Source of the DNA: an uncultured Clostridia bacterium
GTDB taxonomy: Bacteria > Bacillota > Clostridia > TANB77 > CAG-508
Reading direction: 5' to 3'
Length of the DNA: 64,000 nt
NCBI GenBank assembly: GCA_934162365.1
Contig: CAKPIK010000001.1
Location: 124,001-188,000, forward strand
Both the position numbers and the translations under genes were made by a program. Shown here one piece after another: positions 1 through 9,212 of this stretch. The notes under the pieces are model-generated. The model was not told where the DNA came from. It was given only the letters and a program-made list of their open reading frames with translations, and did not search any database. Each line of letters begins with the position of its first letter. The stretch's first letter is position 1.

Positions 1-804
1 TATGTTAGTAGTTCATTACCTGACGAACAAGTAATACAAGTGCACTCTAAAAGAGTTGCAGTATTTAAATTACTAAATGCAGCAGGCATAACATTATCTG
101 CATTTATCTGTGCTTCATATTATAATCAAGCTTTTCTAATAATATCCGTAATTTGTACAGTAATTTTTTTAATATCAATACTAATTGTTATTAATATAAC
201 GAATATCAATGAAAAACCAACAGTAAAAAAAGTTAGCTTATTAGAAAAATTAAATATTTCTAACTATAGTTCAAATTTTAAAATTTGGACAATTGTTAGA
301 ATAATAGGAAAGTTTTCTACATCGTCATTAGTTGTATTGCTGTCGTTAAGGGCAATTGATTCAAATGTTAATATTTCAATATTAAAAACATGTAAATCTA
401 TATTATGGATTATAAGCAGTATAGGCTTCTTCTCAGCAGGATTTTTTATAAAAAAGAAATTAATAATAAATGGAGATATAATAATAAAATTATTTATAGT
501 AATTTTATTGCCATTAACATTATATAATAATATTTTTATATTAATCTTAATATTAATGTATGGTATACTAGAACCATTTAATTCAATTTCACATTTAGAG
601 ATGTTAAAAAAGGATGAAGATGGTATTGACTTAGCGCAAAAAGATTTAGTTGTCAGTTTATTTAGTTATTTATCAAAATTTTTATCAGGAATTATATTGG
701 TTAATATAAACTTTGCAGTAGCCATATCAATAATATTTGTGTTATTATTAATTAGTGTAATAGTTGAATATTTATTATATAAAAAATATAAACTAAAGGA
801 TTAA
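1..804 (+). CDS. MFS-like membrane transporter, C-terminal part (cut by window start)
   Basis: The reading frame is open from base 1; the first possible in-frame start inside the window is a GTG at 40 with no Shine-Dalgarno sequence, so the gene almost certainly begins upstream. About 268 residues are visible. They are dominated by hydrophobic helices (I count roughly seven to eight) with short charged loops, and the protein ends in a basic tail. Size and helix pattern match the second half of a 12-helix major facilitator. It lies 4 bp from the next gene, which is also MFS-like, so the two are probably one operon and perhaps partners. No substrate can be read from the sequence. Family assignment is from hydropathy, not a recognised signature. 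Confidence 0.6.
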   Translation, partial: YVSSSLPDEQVIQVHSKRVAVFKLLNAAGITLSAFICASYYNQAFLIISVICTVIFLISILIVINITNINEKPTVKKVSLLEKLNISNYSSNFKIWTIVRIIGKFSTSSLVVLLSLRAIDSNVNISILKTCKSILWIISSIGFFSAGFFIKKKLIINGDIIIKLFIVILLPLTLYNNIFILILILMYGILEPFNSISHLEMLKKDEDGIDLAQKDLVVSLFSYLSKFLSGIILVNINFAVAISIIFVLLLISVIVEYLLYKKYKLKD

Positions 805-808
805 AAAA

Positions 809-2050
809 ATGGAAAATATAAATAGTAATGATTGGAAAAAATTTTTAGCAGTAAATTCACACAAGAAATTTATAAAAATATTTATAGATACTTTTTTAGG
901 AATATATCTATTAAAAATAGACTCGGGAAATGTTACCAATGTGTGCTTATACTATATAGTACATTGCATTTTTAATATGTTGTTTTTTAATTTAATTAAC
1001 AAATTCAGAAAAGTAACATTATTAAATATCTTAAGGACAGGAATATTTTTCTCATTGATAGAATGTGCAATTTTAATTTTATTAGGCGAAAATATTAGTA
1101 AATATATAATACCTTTTGCAATGTTTACTAGTTTTGTTAATGCTCTATATTATTATCCACAACCATTAATTACCAGTGCATTAACTAATAAGGATAATAA
1201 AAACAAATATTGTGCATGGGACAGAATTATAAATGATATAATTGGTGTTGTATTTCCAGCAGTGTTTGGTTTTATAATAAGTGCAAAATCTTACACATAT
1301 GTATTTGTTTTTCTATTTATAGTATCTTTTATAGCTTTTTTATATTCTTTTAGTATAAAAGCTCAAAATATAAATTGTGAAAGAATAAATTTGAGAAAAT
1401 TATTTAAAAGCTTGAAAGAACATAATAGCTTAAAAGTTATAAAATTAATGAGTATTAGATCATTTTTTAGAGGGCTATCATCATTTGGCGTTCTCTCTAC
1501 ATTAATAACATTGTTAACATTCCTAACATTAAAAACAGAAAGTAGCCTAGGTAATGTAACAGGAATTATTACACTTATTGGAGTGGTTACATTATATTTA
1601 TTTAGTAATAAAATTTCTAGAGAAAACCAAAGAAAATTGTATATACCAATGGCAGTTGTTCAAATGATGCTTACTGGCATATTAACATTATCAATAATAA
1701 AAATACCTGCAGACAGTATGTTTTTGGGTATAAGCACAAATTTAATAATAGTATTATTTTATAATTTATTAAATGGAATTGTTAACCCAATATTTGAAGT
1801 AGCAAATGAAACAATATATTATGAGAATATAAATCCTAGTATTATAGATAAAAGTTTAGACTCAAGTTATACATATTATTTTGAGGTTATGATTAATATA
1901 CCAAGAATAATAGGATATGTAATCTTGTATTTAGTATCATTAATAGGCTTTAATATAACAAATATTTGTATACTAATACTTATCTTATCTTTTATGTATA
2001 TAGCATTTGCAGTGACATTAAGAAAATTAAATGAAATAAGAGAAGAATAA
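809..2050 (+). CDS. MFS-like multi-pass membrane protein
   Basis: A 413-residue protein with a short N-terminal cytoplasmic stretch followed by about twelve hydrophobic segments and a basic C-terminus, the usual size and topology of a major facilitator transporter. The ATG at 809 follows the stop of the upstream transporter by 4 bp, so the pair are co-transcribed and probably translationally coupled. I see no MFS signature motif that fixes a substrate. A rho-independent terminator follows directly. Efflux or uptake of a small molecule is inference only. Confidence 0.65.
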   Translation: MENINSNDWKKFLAVNSHKKFIKIFIDTFLGIYLLKIDSGNVTNVCLYYIVHCIFNMLFFNLINKFRKVTLLNILRTGIFFSLIECAILILLGENISKYIIPFAMFTSFVNALYYYPQPLITSALTNKDNKNKYCAWDRIINDIIGVVFPAVFGFIISAKSYTYVFVFLFIVSFIAFLYSFSIKAQNINCERINLRKLFKSLKEHNSLKVIKLMSIRSFFRGLSSFGVLSTLITLLTFLTLKTESSLGNVTGIITLIGVVTLYLFSNKISRENQRKLYIPMAVVQMMLTGILTLSIIKIPADSMFLGISTNLIIVLFYNLLNGIVNPIFEVANETIYYENINPSIIDKSLDSSYTYYFEVMINIPRIIGYVILYLVSLIGFNITNICILILILSFMYIAFAVTLRKLNEIREE

Positions 2051-2057
2051 CAAATAA

Positions 2058-2085
2058 AAAAGACGTAATAAATACGTCTTTTTTT
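2058..2085 (+). terminator. Rho-independent terminator of transporter operon
   Basis: An AAGACGTA stem (2060-2067) pairs with TACGTCTT (2073-2080) around a 5-nt loop and runs into a T tract. It ends the plus-strand transporter operon and touches the 3' end of the convergent tRNA-Ser gene. Confidence 0.85.
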
Positions 2086-2176
2086 TGGCGGAAGCTGAGG
2101 GATTTGAACCCTCGCGGCCCTTGCGAACCCTAACAGTTTAGCAAACTGTCCCCTTCAACCACTTGGGTAAGCCTCC
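2086..2176 (-). tRNA. tRNA-Ser (anticodon GCU)
   Basis: A 91-nt serine-type tRNA with a long variable arm. On the minus strand the acceptor GGAGGCT pairs with AGCTTCC, and CCA is encoded. The anticodon loop TTGCTAA gives GCU, which reads AGC/AGU codons. Confidence 0.95.
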
Positions 2177-2200
2177 ATATTAAAATATTTAATTACTAAC

Positions 2201-2277
2201 TAATAATGAATAGTGAAAAATGAATAATTTAATTATATTTTTATTAATAATCATTCACTATTCACTATTCATCATTA
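2201..2277. repeat. Imperfect long palindrome between two tRNA-Ser genes
   Basis: The left arm (from 2201) and the right arm (ending 2277) are near-perfect reverse complements built on the unit TGAATAGTGAA, giving a hairpin of about 35 bp with a short AT loop. It has no coding potential. It looks like a small intergenic palindromic repeat or MITE-like element; alternatively it is a processing structure between the two tRNA precursors. Confidence 0.6.
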
Positions 2278-2286
2278 ACTAAGATT

Positions 2287-2378
<92 letters not shown>

Positions 2379-2510
2379 ATATCAGTGACAACATATATAA
2401 TAACATAGAATTATATATGTTGTCAAGCTTATTTTTTTGTTTTTTATTAATTGAATACCCTTTACCAATTATGAATTTTTCAATATTGACTATATAAATA
2501 ATCAATATTT

Positions 2511-3356
2511 TTATTTAATTAATTCCAATATTCTTGCTAAATCATCATTTGTATTGTATTGAATAATTATTTTTCCACTTCTTTTTCCTGCATCTACCTT
2601 TACTTTTGTTCCAAAAAAGCTTTGGAAAGTATCTTCTACATCATTACATATTGCAACATATTGTCTATCTAACTTTTTAGGTTTATTTCTTTGTGTCTTT
2701 CTTTCTATATCTCTTACTGTTTTACCACCCTCAATAAGTTTCATAGCTTCTAATAGTTGTTTTTCTCCATCTTCATATGCTAAAAGTGCTCTACAATGTC
2801 CTTCTGTAAGTTTTCCCTGTTTAGCCAATTCTAATACTCTTGGATCTAGATTTAATATTCTTAATGTATTTGCAACACCACTTCTACTTTTTCCTAATAT
2901 ATCTGCAACTTCTGATTGTTTAAGATTATGTTCTTCCATTAAAAGTTTTATTCCCATAGCTTTCTCAACTGCATTTAAATCTTCTCTTTGGATATTTTCT
3001 ATTAAAGCAATCTCTTGATTCTTTTTTTCATCATCTTCTCTTATTATAGCAGGAATAGTTTTTAATCCAGCCTTTTTTGACGCTCTCCATCTTCTTTCTC
3101 CTGCAATAATTTGATAATATCCATCTTTTTTAGTTACAATAATAGGTTGGATAAGACCATATCTTTTAATTGATTCTGCAAGTTCATTTAAAGCTTCTTC
3201 ATCAAATTGTTTTCTTGGTTGATTTCTATTAGGTTCAACTTCTATTATTTTAAGTTCTTTTACAACTTCCCCATCTTGTATTTCTTCTTTTTCATCTATA
3301 ATTGGTTCAGAGAATAATGCATCTAAACCTTTTCCTAAACCTGATTTTTTAGCCAT
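2511..3356 (-). CDS. parB: ParB/Spo0J chromosome-partitioning protein
   Basis: A 281-residue ParB-family CTPase clamp that loads at parS sites near the origin and recruits SMC. The N-terminus (KKSGLGKGLDALF) is the conserved ParA-contact peptide. The ParB nuclease-like CTP-binding domain spans about residues 35-125, with the GERRWRA motif at about 87-93. A helix-turn-helix DNA-binding domain follows (about 135-200), then a C-terminal dimerisation domain. Length is normal for the Spo0J type. It lies 23 bp downstream of parA in the same direction, the standard parAB operon. Confidence 0.97.
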   Translation of the reverse strand: MAKKSGLGKGLDALFSEPIIDEKEEIQDGEVVKELKIIEVEPNRNQPRKQFDEEALNELAESIKRYGLIQPIIVTKKDGYYQIIAGERRWRASKKAGLKTIPAIIREDDEKKNQEIALIENIQREDLNAVEKAMGIKLLMEEHNLKQSEVADILGKSRSGVANTLRILNLDPRVLELAKQGKLTEGHCRALLAYEDGEKQLLEAMKLIEGGKTVRDIERKTQRNKPKKLDRQYVAICNDVEDTFQSFFGTKVKVDAGKRSGKIIIQYNTNDDLARILELIK

Positions 3357-3379
3357 TTTTAACTTTCTCCTTACTTTTA

Positions 3380-4165
3380 TTATTTCATATGTTTAGCCTT
3401 TTGTTCCTCATTATTTTTTATAACTTCTTTTCCAAGTTTGTCATAGCATTTTGCTCCTTTAGAACGTGGATCATAAACTGTTATAGGCATTCCATAGCTT
3501 GGTGCTTCACTTAATTTTACATTTCTAGGTATTACTGTTTTATATACTTTATCTCCAAAATACCTCTTAACTTCATCAACTACTTGTTTTGATAAATTTG
3601 TCCTTGTGTCAAACATTGTTAATAATGCACCTTCTATCTCTAAGTCTTTATTTAAATGTTTCTTTACTAATTTTACAGTGTTTAATAGTTGTCCCAATCC
3701 CTCTAACGCATAATATTCACATTGTACAGGAATTAGTACGCTATTAGATGCAGTAAATGCATTTAATGTAATCAATCCTAAAGAAGGTGGGCAGTCTATT
3801 AAAATATAATCATAGTTATCTTTAATAGATTCCAATTTTTCTTTTAATCTCATTTCTCTAGACATCATTGAAACTAATTCTACTTCTGCTCCTGCTAAAT
3901 TAATAGTAGATGGACAAATATCTAAATTCTTTATATCAGTTTTCAATATCACTTCTTCTATTTGATCTTCTTCTATTAGCAAATTATATGTTGATTTTTC
4001 TAAATTTTTTTCAATACCAACACCACTAGTTGCATTACCTTGTGGATCCATATCTATTAGTAATGTTTTTTTATTTCTTTTAGCCAATACAGTGCTCAAA
4101 TTGATTGCGGTTGTAGTCTTTCCTACTCCACCCTTTTGATTGGCTATTGATATTATTCTTCCCAA
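3380..4165 (-). CDS. parA: ParA/Soj chromosome-partitioning ATPase
   Basis: A Soj-type deviant Walker ATPase that acts with ParB in origin segregation and, in Bacillus, regulates DnaA. The deviant P-loop KGGVGKTTT starts at about residue 11; Walker A' (LLIDMDPQGN) and Walker B (ILIDCPPSLG) are present. I choose the TTG at 4165 as start. It sits 7 nt after a strong GGAGG (4173-4177) and gives the canonical N-terminus of the family (261 residues). An in-frame ATG at 4201 would add 12 residues, including the Shine-Dalgarno itself, and is unlikely. Confidence 0.95.
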   Translation of the reverse strand: MGRIISIANQKGGVGKTTTAINLSTVLAKRNKKTLLIDMDPQGNATSGVGIEKNLEKSTYNLLIEEDQIEEVILKTDIKNLDICPSTINLAGAEVELVSMMSREMRLKEKLESIKDNYDYILIDCPPSLGLITLNAFTASNSVLIPVQCEYYALEGLGQLLNTVKLVKKHLNKDLEIEGALLTMFDTRTNLSKQVVDEVKRYFGDKVYKTVIPRNVKLSEAPSYGMPITVYDPRSKGAKCYDKLGKEVIKNNEEQKAKHMK

Positions 4166-4334
4166 GTTTCTTCCTCCTTGCCACATAACAAAGCGATACA
4201 ATCGTCCTTTTAATAATATAAAATTTTTTCTAATATGTCAATAAATTTTTAATATTTTATTAATAATGTTTTTAATAAATTTTTTATTTCATTTTTCTTA
4301 TTTTTACCAAGTATTATTACTAATATAAAATGTT

Positions 4335-5057
4335 CTAAAGAGGCATTTTTTGTGGTGTACCAGGTTTTCTTGGATAAGCTTTTGGCGTTGCTTTAATTTT
4401 TTCTATTATAATTATATTTCTTTCCTGATTTAATTCCGGTAAAATAATTTTATCAACCTTAACTATATTACCACCAAGCATTTGTATGGCATTTTTTGCA
4501 GTTTTGATTTCTTCTTCTGCATTACTTCCTTTCATACAAATACACTTTCCTCCAATTTTAACAGCCGGAAGCATTAATTCTGCTAAAACATTTAAACTAG
4601 CTACAGCTCTTGATGTTGCAATGTCGTACTTTTCTCTATATTCTTTATTTTTAAATGTTTCTTCTGCTCTTCCGTGTAATGTTATAATATTTTTCAAATC
4701 AAGTTTTTCTATTATATCATCAAGAACTTTTAACCTTTTATTTAAAGAATCAAATAATACAATTTCATTATTTGTTCTTAGTATCTTTAAAGGTATCCCA
4801 GGAAATCCTGCTCCAGTTCCAATATCAATTATTTTTTCATTATCATTACTTATATATTTATCAATTGTAATAGAATCAACAAAATGTTTCACAGCAAAAT
4901 CAACATCATCTGTTATAGCTGTTAAGTTAATATTTTTATTCCATTCAATCACTAGTTCTTTATATTTATAAAATAAGTCTAACTGGCTATCACTCAACTG
5001 TACGTTAACTTTTAAAGCATTTTCATATAACATTTTTTTAAAATCTTTTTCAACCAT
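4335..5057 (-). CDS. rsmG: 16S rRNA m7G527 methyltransferase RsmG (GidB)
   Basis: 240 residues, the usual RsmG length. RsmG is an SAM-dependent enzyme that makes 7-methylguanosine at position 527 (E. coli numbering) of 16S rRNA; its loss gives low-level streptomycin resistance. The SAM-binding motif IIDIGTGAGFPGIPL (from about residue 75) and the later RAVASLNVL segment are typical. A GGGAG Shine-Dalgarno precedes the ATG. It follows mnmG in the conserved mnmE-mnmG-rsmG-parA-parB order. Confidence 0.96.
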   Translation of the reverse strand: MVEKDFKKMLYENALKVNVQLSDSQLDLFYKYKELVIEWNKNINLTAITDDVDFAVKHFVDSITIDKYISNDNEKIIDIGTGAGFPGIPLKILRTNNEIVLFDSLNKRLKVLDDIIEKLDLKNIITLHGRAEETFKNKEYREKYDIATSRAVASLNVLAELMLPAVKIGGKCICMKGSNAEEEIKTAKNAIQMLGGNIVKVDKIILPELNQERNIIIIEKIKATPKAYPRKPGTPQKMPL

Positions 5058-5108
5058 AATTTTACTCCCAGTATAATTTTAAAATCTTCTTTCTCAGGCA
5101 ACTCAAAA

Positions 5109-5135
5109 TGTTTCACAGATGTTTCACAAGAAAAA
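5109..5135. promoter_or_regulatory. Candidate degenerate parS site(s)
   Basis: Two direct copies of the parS half-site TGTTTCAC lie at 5109-5116 and 5120-5127 between mnmG and rsmG. The second continues as AAGAAAAA, matching 13 of 16 positions of the bacterial parS consensus TGTTTCACGTGAAACA. The central GT and one outer base differ, so binding by this ParB is uncertain. The location inside the origin-proximal gidA-gidB region is where parS is common. Confidence 0.35.
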
Positions 5136-7016
5136 TTAATTATTTTTTCTTTTTTGTTGTTCCAAGTATATTAACAAAACTGATATATCTGCTGGTGAAA
5201 CACCAGAAATTCTTGAGGCTTGTCCAATAGATAAAGGTTTAACTTTATTTAATTTTTGCCTTGCTTCTAAGCTTAAACCTTTTAATTCATCATAATTAAT
5301 ATCTTCTTTTAACTTTTTCTCTTCTAGTTTTTTAAATTTTTCAACTTGATTGTTTTGAAGTTTTATATATCCCTCATATTTAATTTGAATTTCGACTTCT
5401 TCAGCTTCTTGCTTTGACAATTTTGGTCTTTCTAAGTCAATTGGCTCTAAAGATTTATAATTTAACTCTGTTCTTTTTATTAATTCTGACAATTTAGTTC
5501 CTGTATTTATTGGAGAAGAATTGTATTTCTTTAATATTGTATTTACATCATCTGTTGGTTTAATTGTTTTTTCTTTTAATCTCATTATTTCTTTTTCTAT
5601 GTTTTCTTTTTTTATTAAAAATTTATCATATCTTTCTTGTGATATTAACCCTACATTATACCCTTTCTCTGTTAATCTTAAGTCTGCATTATCTTGTCTT
5701 AATAAAAGCCTGTATTCCGCTCTAGAAGTCATCATCCTGTATGGTTCATTAGTTCCTTTTGTAACCAAATCATCTATTAAAACTCCAATATATGCCTCTG
5801 ATCTATCTAGTATTAATGGATTATTTCCTTTAATTTTTTGACTTGCATTTATTCCCGCAATTATTCCTTGTGCAGCAGCTTCTTCATACCCAGATGATCC
5901 ATTTATTTGACCCGCAAAGAACATTCCTTCAACTTCTTTAGATTCAAGCGATAATTTTAATTGTAATGGGTCTATACAATCATATTCAATTGCATATGCA
6001 GGTCTTGTAAATTCTGCATTTTCTAGCCCTGCAATGGTTCTATACATTGCAACTTGAACATCTTCAGGTAATGATGAACTCATTCCTTGTATATACATTT
6101 CCTCTGTATCTTTTCCTACAGGTTCAACAAACACTTGATGTCTTGGTTTATCACTAAATCTAACAACTTTATCTTCAATTGAAGGACAATATCTTGGTCC
6201 TGTTCCAACTATTTCTCCTCCATAAAGTGGCGATCTATATAGGTTTTCTCTAATAATTTGATGTGTTTTCTCATTTGTATATGTTAAGTAGCAAGGCATT
6301 TGCTCTTTTTCTACTACCTCATCATCAAAAGAAAACATTTCTATTTCTTTATCACCTTCTTGTTTTTCCATTTTTGAAAAATCAATTGACCTTCTATTTA
6401 TTCTTGCTGGTGTACCTGTTTTAAATCTAACAAGACTTATGCCTGCATTTCTAAGGCTTTTAGATAATTCATTTGCAGCAGATACTCCATCTGGTCCGCT
6501 TTCATAAGAAGTATCTCCTATAAATATTTTTCCCTTCAAATATGTACCTGTTGCTAAAACTACAGCTTTAACATTATATTTTGCCCCTATTTTTGTAGTT
6601 ACACTTTTTACTTTTCCGTCAATCACTTCTATATCAACTATTTCAGCCTGTTTTACATATAAATTTTCTTGTTTTTCTAATGTGTGTTTCATCTCCATAT
6701 GATAAAGTTTTCTATCTGCTTGTGCTCTTAATGAATAAACCGCTGGCCCTTTTGAAGTATTAAGCATTCTAATTTGTGTAAAAGTTTTATCTATATTTTT
6801 ACCCATTTCGCCACCTAAAGCATCTATTTCTCTTACCAAATGTCCTTTTGATGATCCACCAATATGTGGGTTACATGGCATATTTGCAATAGCCTCTAAG
6901 CTTATAGAAAACATTAAAGTTTTCATTCCAAGTCTTGCACAAGCAAGCGCTGCTTCACATCCAGCATGTCCTGCTCCTATTACTGCTACATCATATTCTC
7001 CTGCTAAATAGCTCAT
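5136..7016 (-). CDS. mnmG: tRNA uridine-34 carboxymethylaminomethyl synthesis protein MnmG (GidA)
   Basis: 626 residues, full length. MnmG is an FAD-dependent enzyme that together with MnmE installs the (carboxymethyl)aminomethyl group on U34 of certain tRNAs. The N-terminal dinucleotide-binding motif GAGHAGCEAA is at about residues 15-24. The conserved block NPHIGGSSKGHLVREIDALGG and the FAD-domain motif FFAGQINGSSGYEEAAAQG are present, with an intact C-terminal helical MnmE-contact domain. It lies just downstream of mnmE on the same strand. Confidence 0.97.
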   Translation of the reverse strand: MSYLAGEYDVAVIGAGHAGCEAALACARLGMKTLMFSISLEAIANMPCNPHIGGSSKGHLVREIDALGGEMGKNIDKTFTQIRMLNTSKGPAVYSLRAQADRKLYHMEMKHTLEKQENLYVKQAEIVDIEVIDGKVKSVTTKIGAKYNVKAVVLATGTYLKGKIFIGDTSYESGPDGVSAANELSKSLRNAGISLVRFKTGTPARINRRSIDFSKMEKQEGDKEIEMFSFDDEVVEKEQMPCYLTYTNEKTHQIIRENLYRSPLYGGEIVGTGPRYCPSIEDKVVRFSDKPRHQVFVEPVGKDTEEMYIQGMSSSLPEDVQVAMYRTIAGLENAEFTRPAYAIEYDCIDPLQLKLSLESKEVEGMFFAGQINGSSGYEEAAAQGIIAGINASQKIKGNNPLILDRSEAYIGVLIDDLVTKGTNEPYRMMTSRAEYRLLLRQDNADLRLTEKGYNVGLISQERYDKFLIKKENIEKEIMRLKEKTIKPTDDVNTILKKYNSSPINTGTKLSELIKRTELNYKSLEPIDLERPKLSKQEAEEVEIQIKYEGYIKLQNNQVEKFKKLEEKKLKEDINYDELKGLSLEARQKLNKVKPLSIGQASRISGVSPADISVLLIYLEQQKRKNN

Positions 7017-7048
7017 TTATATTACATCTCCTTTTTGTCTTTTTGTTT

Positions 7049-8410
7049 TTATTTTCCTAAACAAAATTTAGAAAAAATATCATTTATAATATCTTCTGTA
7101 ACGTTTTCTCCTGTTATAGCATTCAAGCTTTCTATTGCTTCTTTAAGATATATTGCAACAATATCAATAGTCATTCCATTTTTTATAGCTTCTAATGCTT
7201 TATAAACACATTCTTTTGATTTTTTTATGGCTTCTTTATGCCTAATATTAGTTATTATAGATGTATTTTCTACTTGTATTTCATTTGTTGAAAACATATC
7301 TGTCATTTTATTATATAACTCTTCTATTCCATCATTGTTTTTTATAGATACATTTAAAATATCGTCTGAATACTTTTTAAATTGCTCAATTTTAATTTTA
7401 TCTTGTTTTAAATCTTTTTTATTTAATAATATAATTGCATTTTTATTTTTTATTTCATTTAAAATCTGATAATCCTCTTCCAAAAGCTCTTTTGTTTTAT
7501 CAAAAATTGCTATAACTAAGTCTGCTTCGCTTAGGGCTTTCTTACTTTTATCGATTCCTATTTTTTCAATTTCATTATCTGCTTCCCTTATTCCTGCTGT
7601 ATCAATTATTTTAAATAAAAGCCCATTTATATTAACAAACTCTTCAATAGTATCCCTTGTTGTTCCTTCAATGTCAGTGACTATCGCTCTATCTTCTCTT
7701 AAAATTCTATTTAATAATGATGATTTACCAGCATTAGGTCTTCCAACAATAGCAACTTTTATTCCATCTTTTAATATTTTTCCCCTTTCAAAAGAATTTT
7801 CTAAATAATTTAATTCATTTTTTATAGAATTTAATTTACTTAAAATTGCTTCATTTGTTTCTTCTTCTATTTCATACTCTGGATAATCTATTGAAACCTC
7901 CATATTAGTTAATATATCAAGTATTTTCGTTTTTATATTCTTTACTTCTTGAGATAAACCACCTTCTAATTGATTAACTGCTGCAATCCTTTCTTTTTCA
8001 CTTTTTGAATTTATAACATCTATAACAGCTTCTGCTTGAAGTAAATCTATTCTTCCATTAATAAATGCTCTTTTGGTAAATTCTCCTGCTTCTGCTAATA
8101 CTGCCCCGTTTTCTATACAAACTTCTAAAATTTTCTTTAATATAATGTTATTTCCATGAGAATTTATTTCACACATATTTTCTGTTGTATAGCTTCTAGG
8201 TGCAACAAAATAAGAAACAAGAACCTCATCAATAATATTGCTGTTTTTATCTACAATATTTCCATATTTTATTGAATATCCTTTTATCTTACTGTCATTT
8301 ATAGGTTTAAATATTTTGTCTAATATTTTAAAAGATTCTTCTCCAGACATTCTTACAATTCCTATACCACCGTTTCCTGGAGCTGTTGATATTGCTACAA
8401 TTGTGTTCAT
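7049..8410 (-). CDS. mnmE: tRNA modification GTPase MnmE (TrmE)
   Basis: 453 residues. This homodimeric GTPase is the MnmG partner in U34 modification. It has an N-terminal tetrahydrofolate-binding domain (about 1-118), a helical domain, and an inserted G domain (about 215-375) with P-loop GRPNAGKSSLLN, DTAGIR and NKKDL. It ends in the family's CLGK tetrapeptide with the functional cysteine. All catalytic hallmarks are intact. Confidence 0.97.
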   Translation of the reverse strand: MNTIVAISTAPGNGGIGIVRMSGEESFKILDKIFKPINDSKIKGYSIKYGNIVDKNSNIIDEVLVSYFVAPRSYTTENMCEINSHGNNIILKKILEVCIENGAVLAEAGEFTKRAFINGRIDLLQAEAVIDVINSKSEKERIAAVNQLEGGLSQEVKNIKTKILDILTNMEVSIDYPEYEIEEETNEAILSKLNSIKNELNYLENSFERGKILKDGIKVAIVGRPNAGKSSLLNRILREDRAIVTDIEGTTRDTIEEFVNINGLLFKIIDTAGIREADNEIEKIGIDKSKKALSEADLVIAIFDKTKELLEEDYQILNEIKNKNAIILLNKKDLKQDKIKIEQFKKYSDDILNVSIKNNDGIEELYNKMTDMFSTNEIQVENTSIITNIRHKEAIKKSKECVYKALEAIKNGMTIDIVAIYLKEAIESLNAITGENVTEDIINDIFSKFCLGK

Positions 8411-8434
8411 TTTTATCCTTCCTTATTACGAAAA

Positions 8435-8490
8435 AGGTCAAAAGTCTATTATAATTATGTTTAATAATTATAAAATCTGACCTTTGACCT
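8435..8490. repeat. Intergenic palindrome between jag and mnmE
   Basis: Outer arms AGGTCAAAAGTC (8435-8446) and GACCTTTGACCT (8479-8490) pair with one mismatch. They enclose a second AT-only inverted repeat built on ATAATTAT. There is no T tract, so it is a weak terminator candidate. It resembles the palindrome at 2201-2277 in size and placement but not in sequence. Confidence 0.5.
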
Positions 8491-8504
8491 CAAATTTTAA
8501 TATT

Positions 8505-9212
8505 CTATTTTTTTAATTCTATAACAACTTTTCTATGAGGTTCTTCTCCCACACTATCTGTTGTTATTTTATTATTGTTTTGTAATCTTGAATGTATTAT
8601 TTTTCTTTCATATGCTGGCATTGGCTCTAATGTTACTCTTTTTCCTGTTTTTATAACTGTTTTTGAAATTTTATCAGCTAATTCTTCTAATACCTTTTTT
8701 CTTTTTTCCTTGTATCCAGAAACATCTAAAATAACTCTAACTTTTTCTTCTATTTCTTTATTTGCAACAGAAGATAATAATGTTTGTAATGCGTTTAAAG
8801 TTTCTCCTCTATAACCTATTAAAGAATTTGTGTTATTTCCTGTTATTTCAACTATAATATAATAACCATCAGTTGAAATATTAAACTTTAATTCTTCTTC
8901 TGAAAACAACTTCAAAAAGTTATTTAAAAACTCTGTTATATTTTTCTCTGCTTTTTCTATTGCATTTTTAGACATTTCTTTTTTTTCTTTTTTATAACTT
9001 AGATTTTCTATTTGTTTTGAATCTGATTCCTTTTTATCTTTTTTTATTAGTTCGACCTTTACAATTCTTGGTTCTAATATACTAAAAAAGCTTCTTTTTT
9101 CATCTTTTAATATGTTTATTTCTACATCTTCTTTTTTTAATTTTAACTGTTTCAAACCTTTTTCTATAGCCTCTGTAGTAGTCTTTCCTTCAAAAATAAA
9201 ATTTTCCTCCAT
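8505..9212 (-). CDS. jag: Jag/KhpB RNA-binding protein (Jag-N, KH, R3H)
   Basis: 235 residues. The Jag_N domain (about 1-50) is followed by a charged linker, a KH domain with the signature IGYRGETLNALQ (about 133-144) and a C-terminal R3H-like domain (about 165-235, ending EPHRKVVIELK). Jag/KhpB is an RNA-binding protein linked to cell division and wall synthesis in Firmicutes. Its ATG abuts the TAA of yidC with no gap, which indicates translational coupling. Confidence 0.95.
   Translation of the reverse strand: MEENFIFEGKTTTEAIEKGLKQLKLKKEDVEINILKDEKRSFFSILEPRIVKVELIKKDKKESDSKQIENLSYKKEKKEMSKNAIEKAEKNITEFLNNFLKLFSEEELKFNISTDGYYIIVEITGNNTNSLIGYRGETLNALQTLLSSVANKEIEEKVRVILDVSGYKEKRKKVLEELADKISKTVIKTGKRVTLEPMPAYERKIIHSRLQNNNKITTDSVGEEPHRKVVIELKK

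Noticed and set aside
4166..4201. Upstream ATG extension of parA
   Set aside because: The added 12 codons include the GGAGG ribosome site, and the conserved family N-terminus begins at the TTG at 4165.
4900..4916. TGTTTCAC in rsmG as a second parS
   Set aside because: The other half-site is not present (about 11 of 16 matches) and it is explained by coding sequence.
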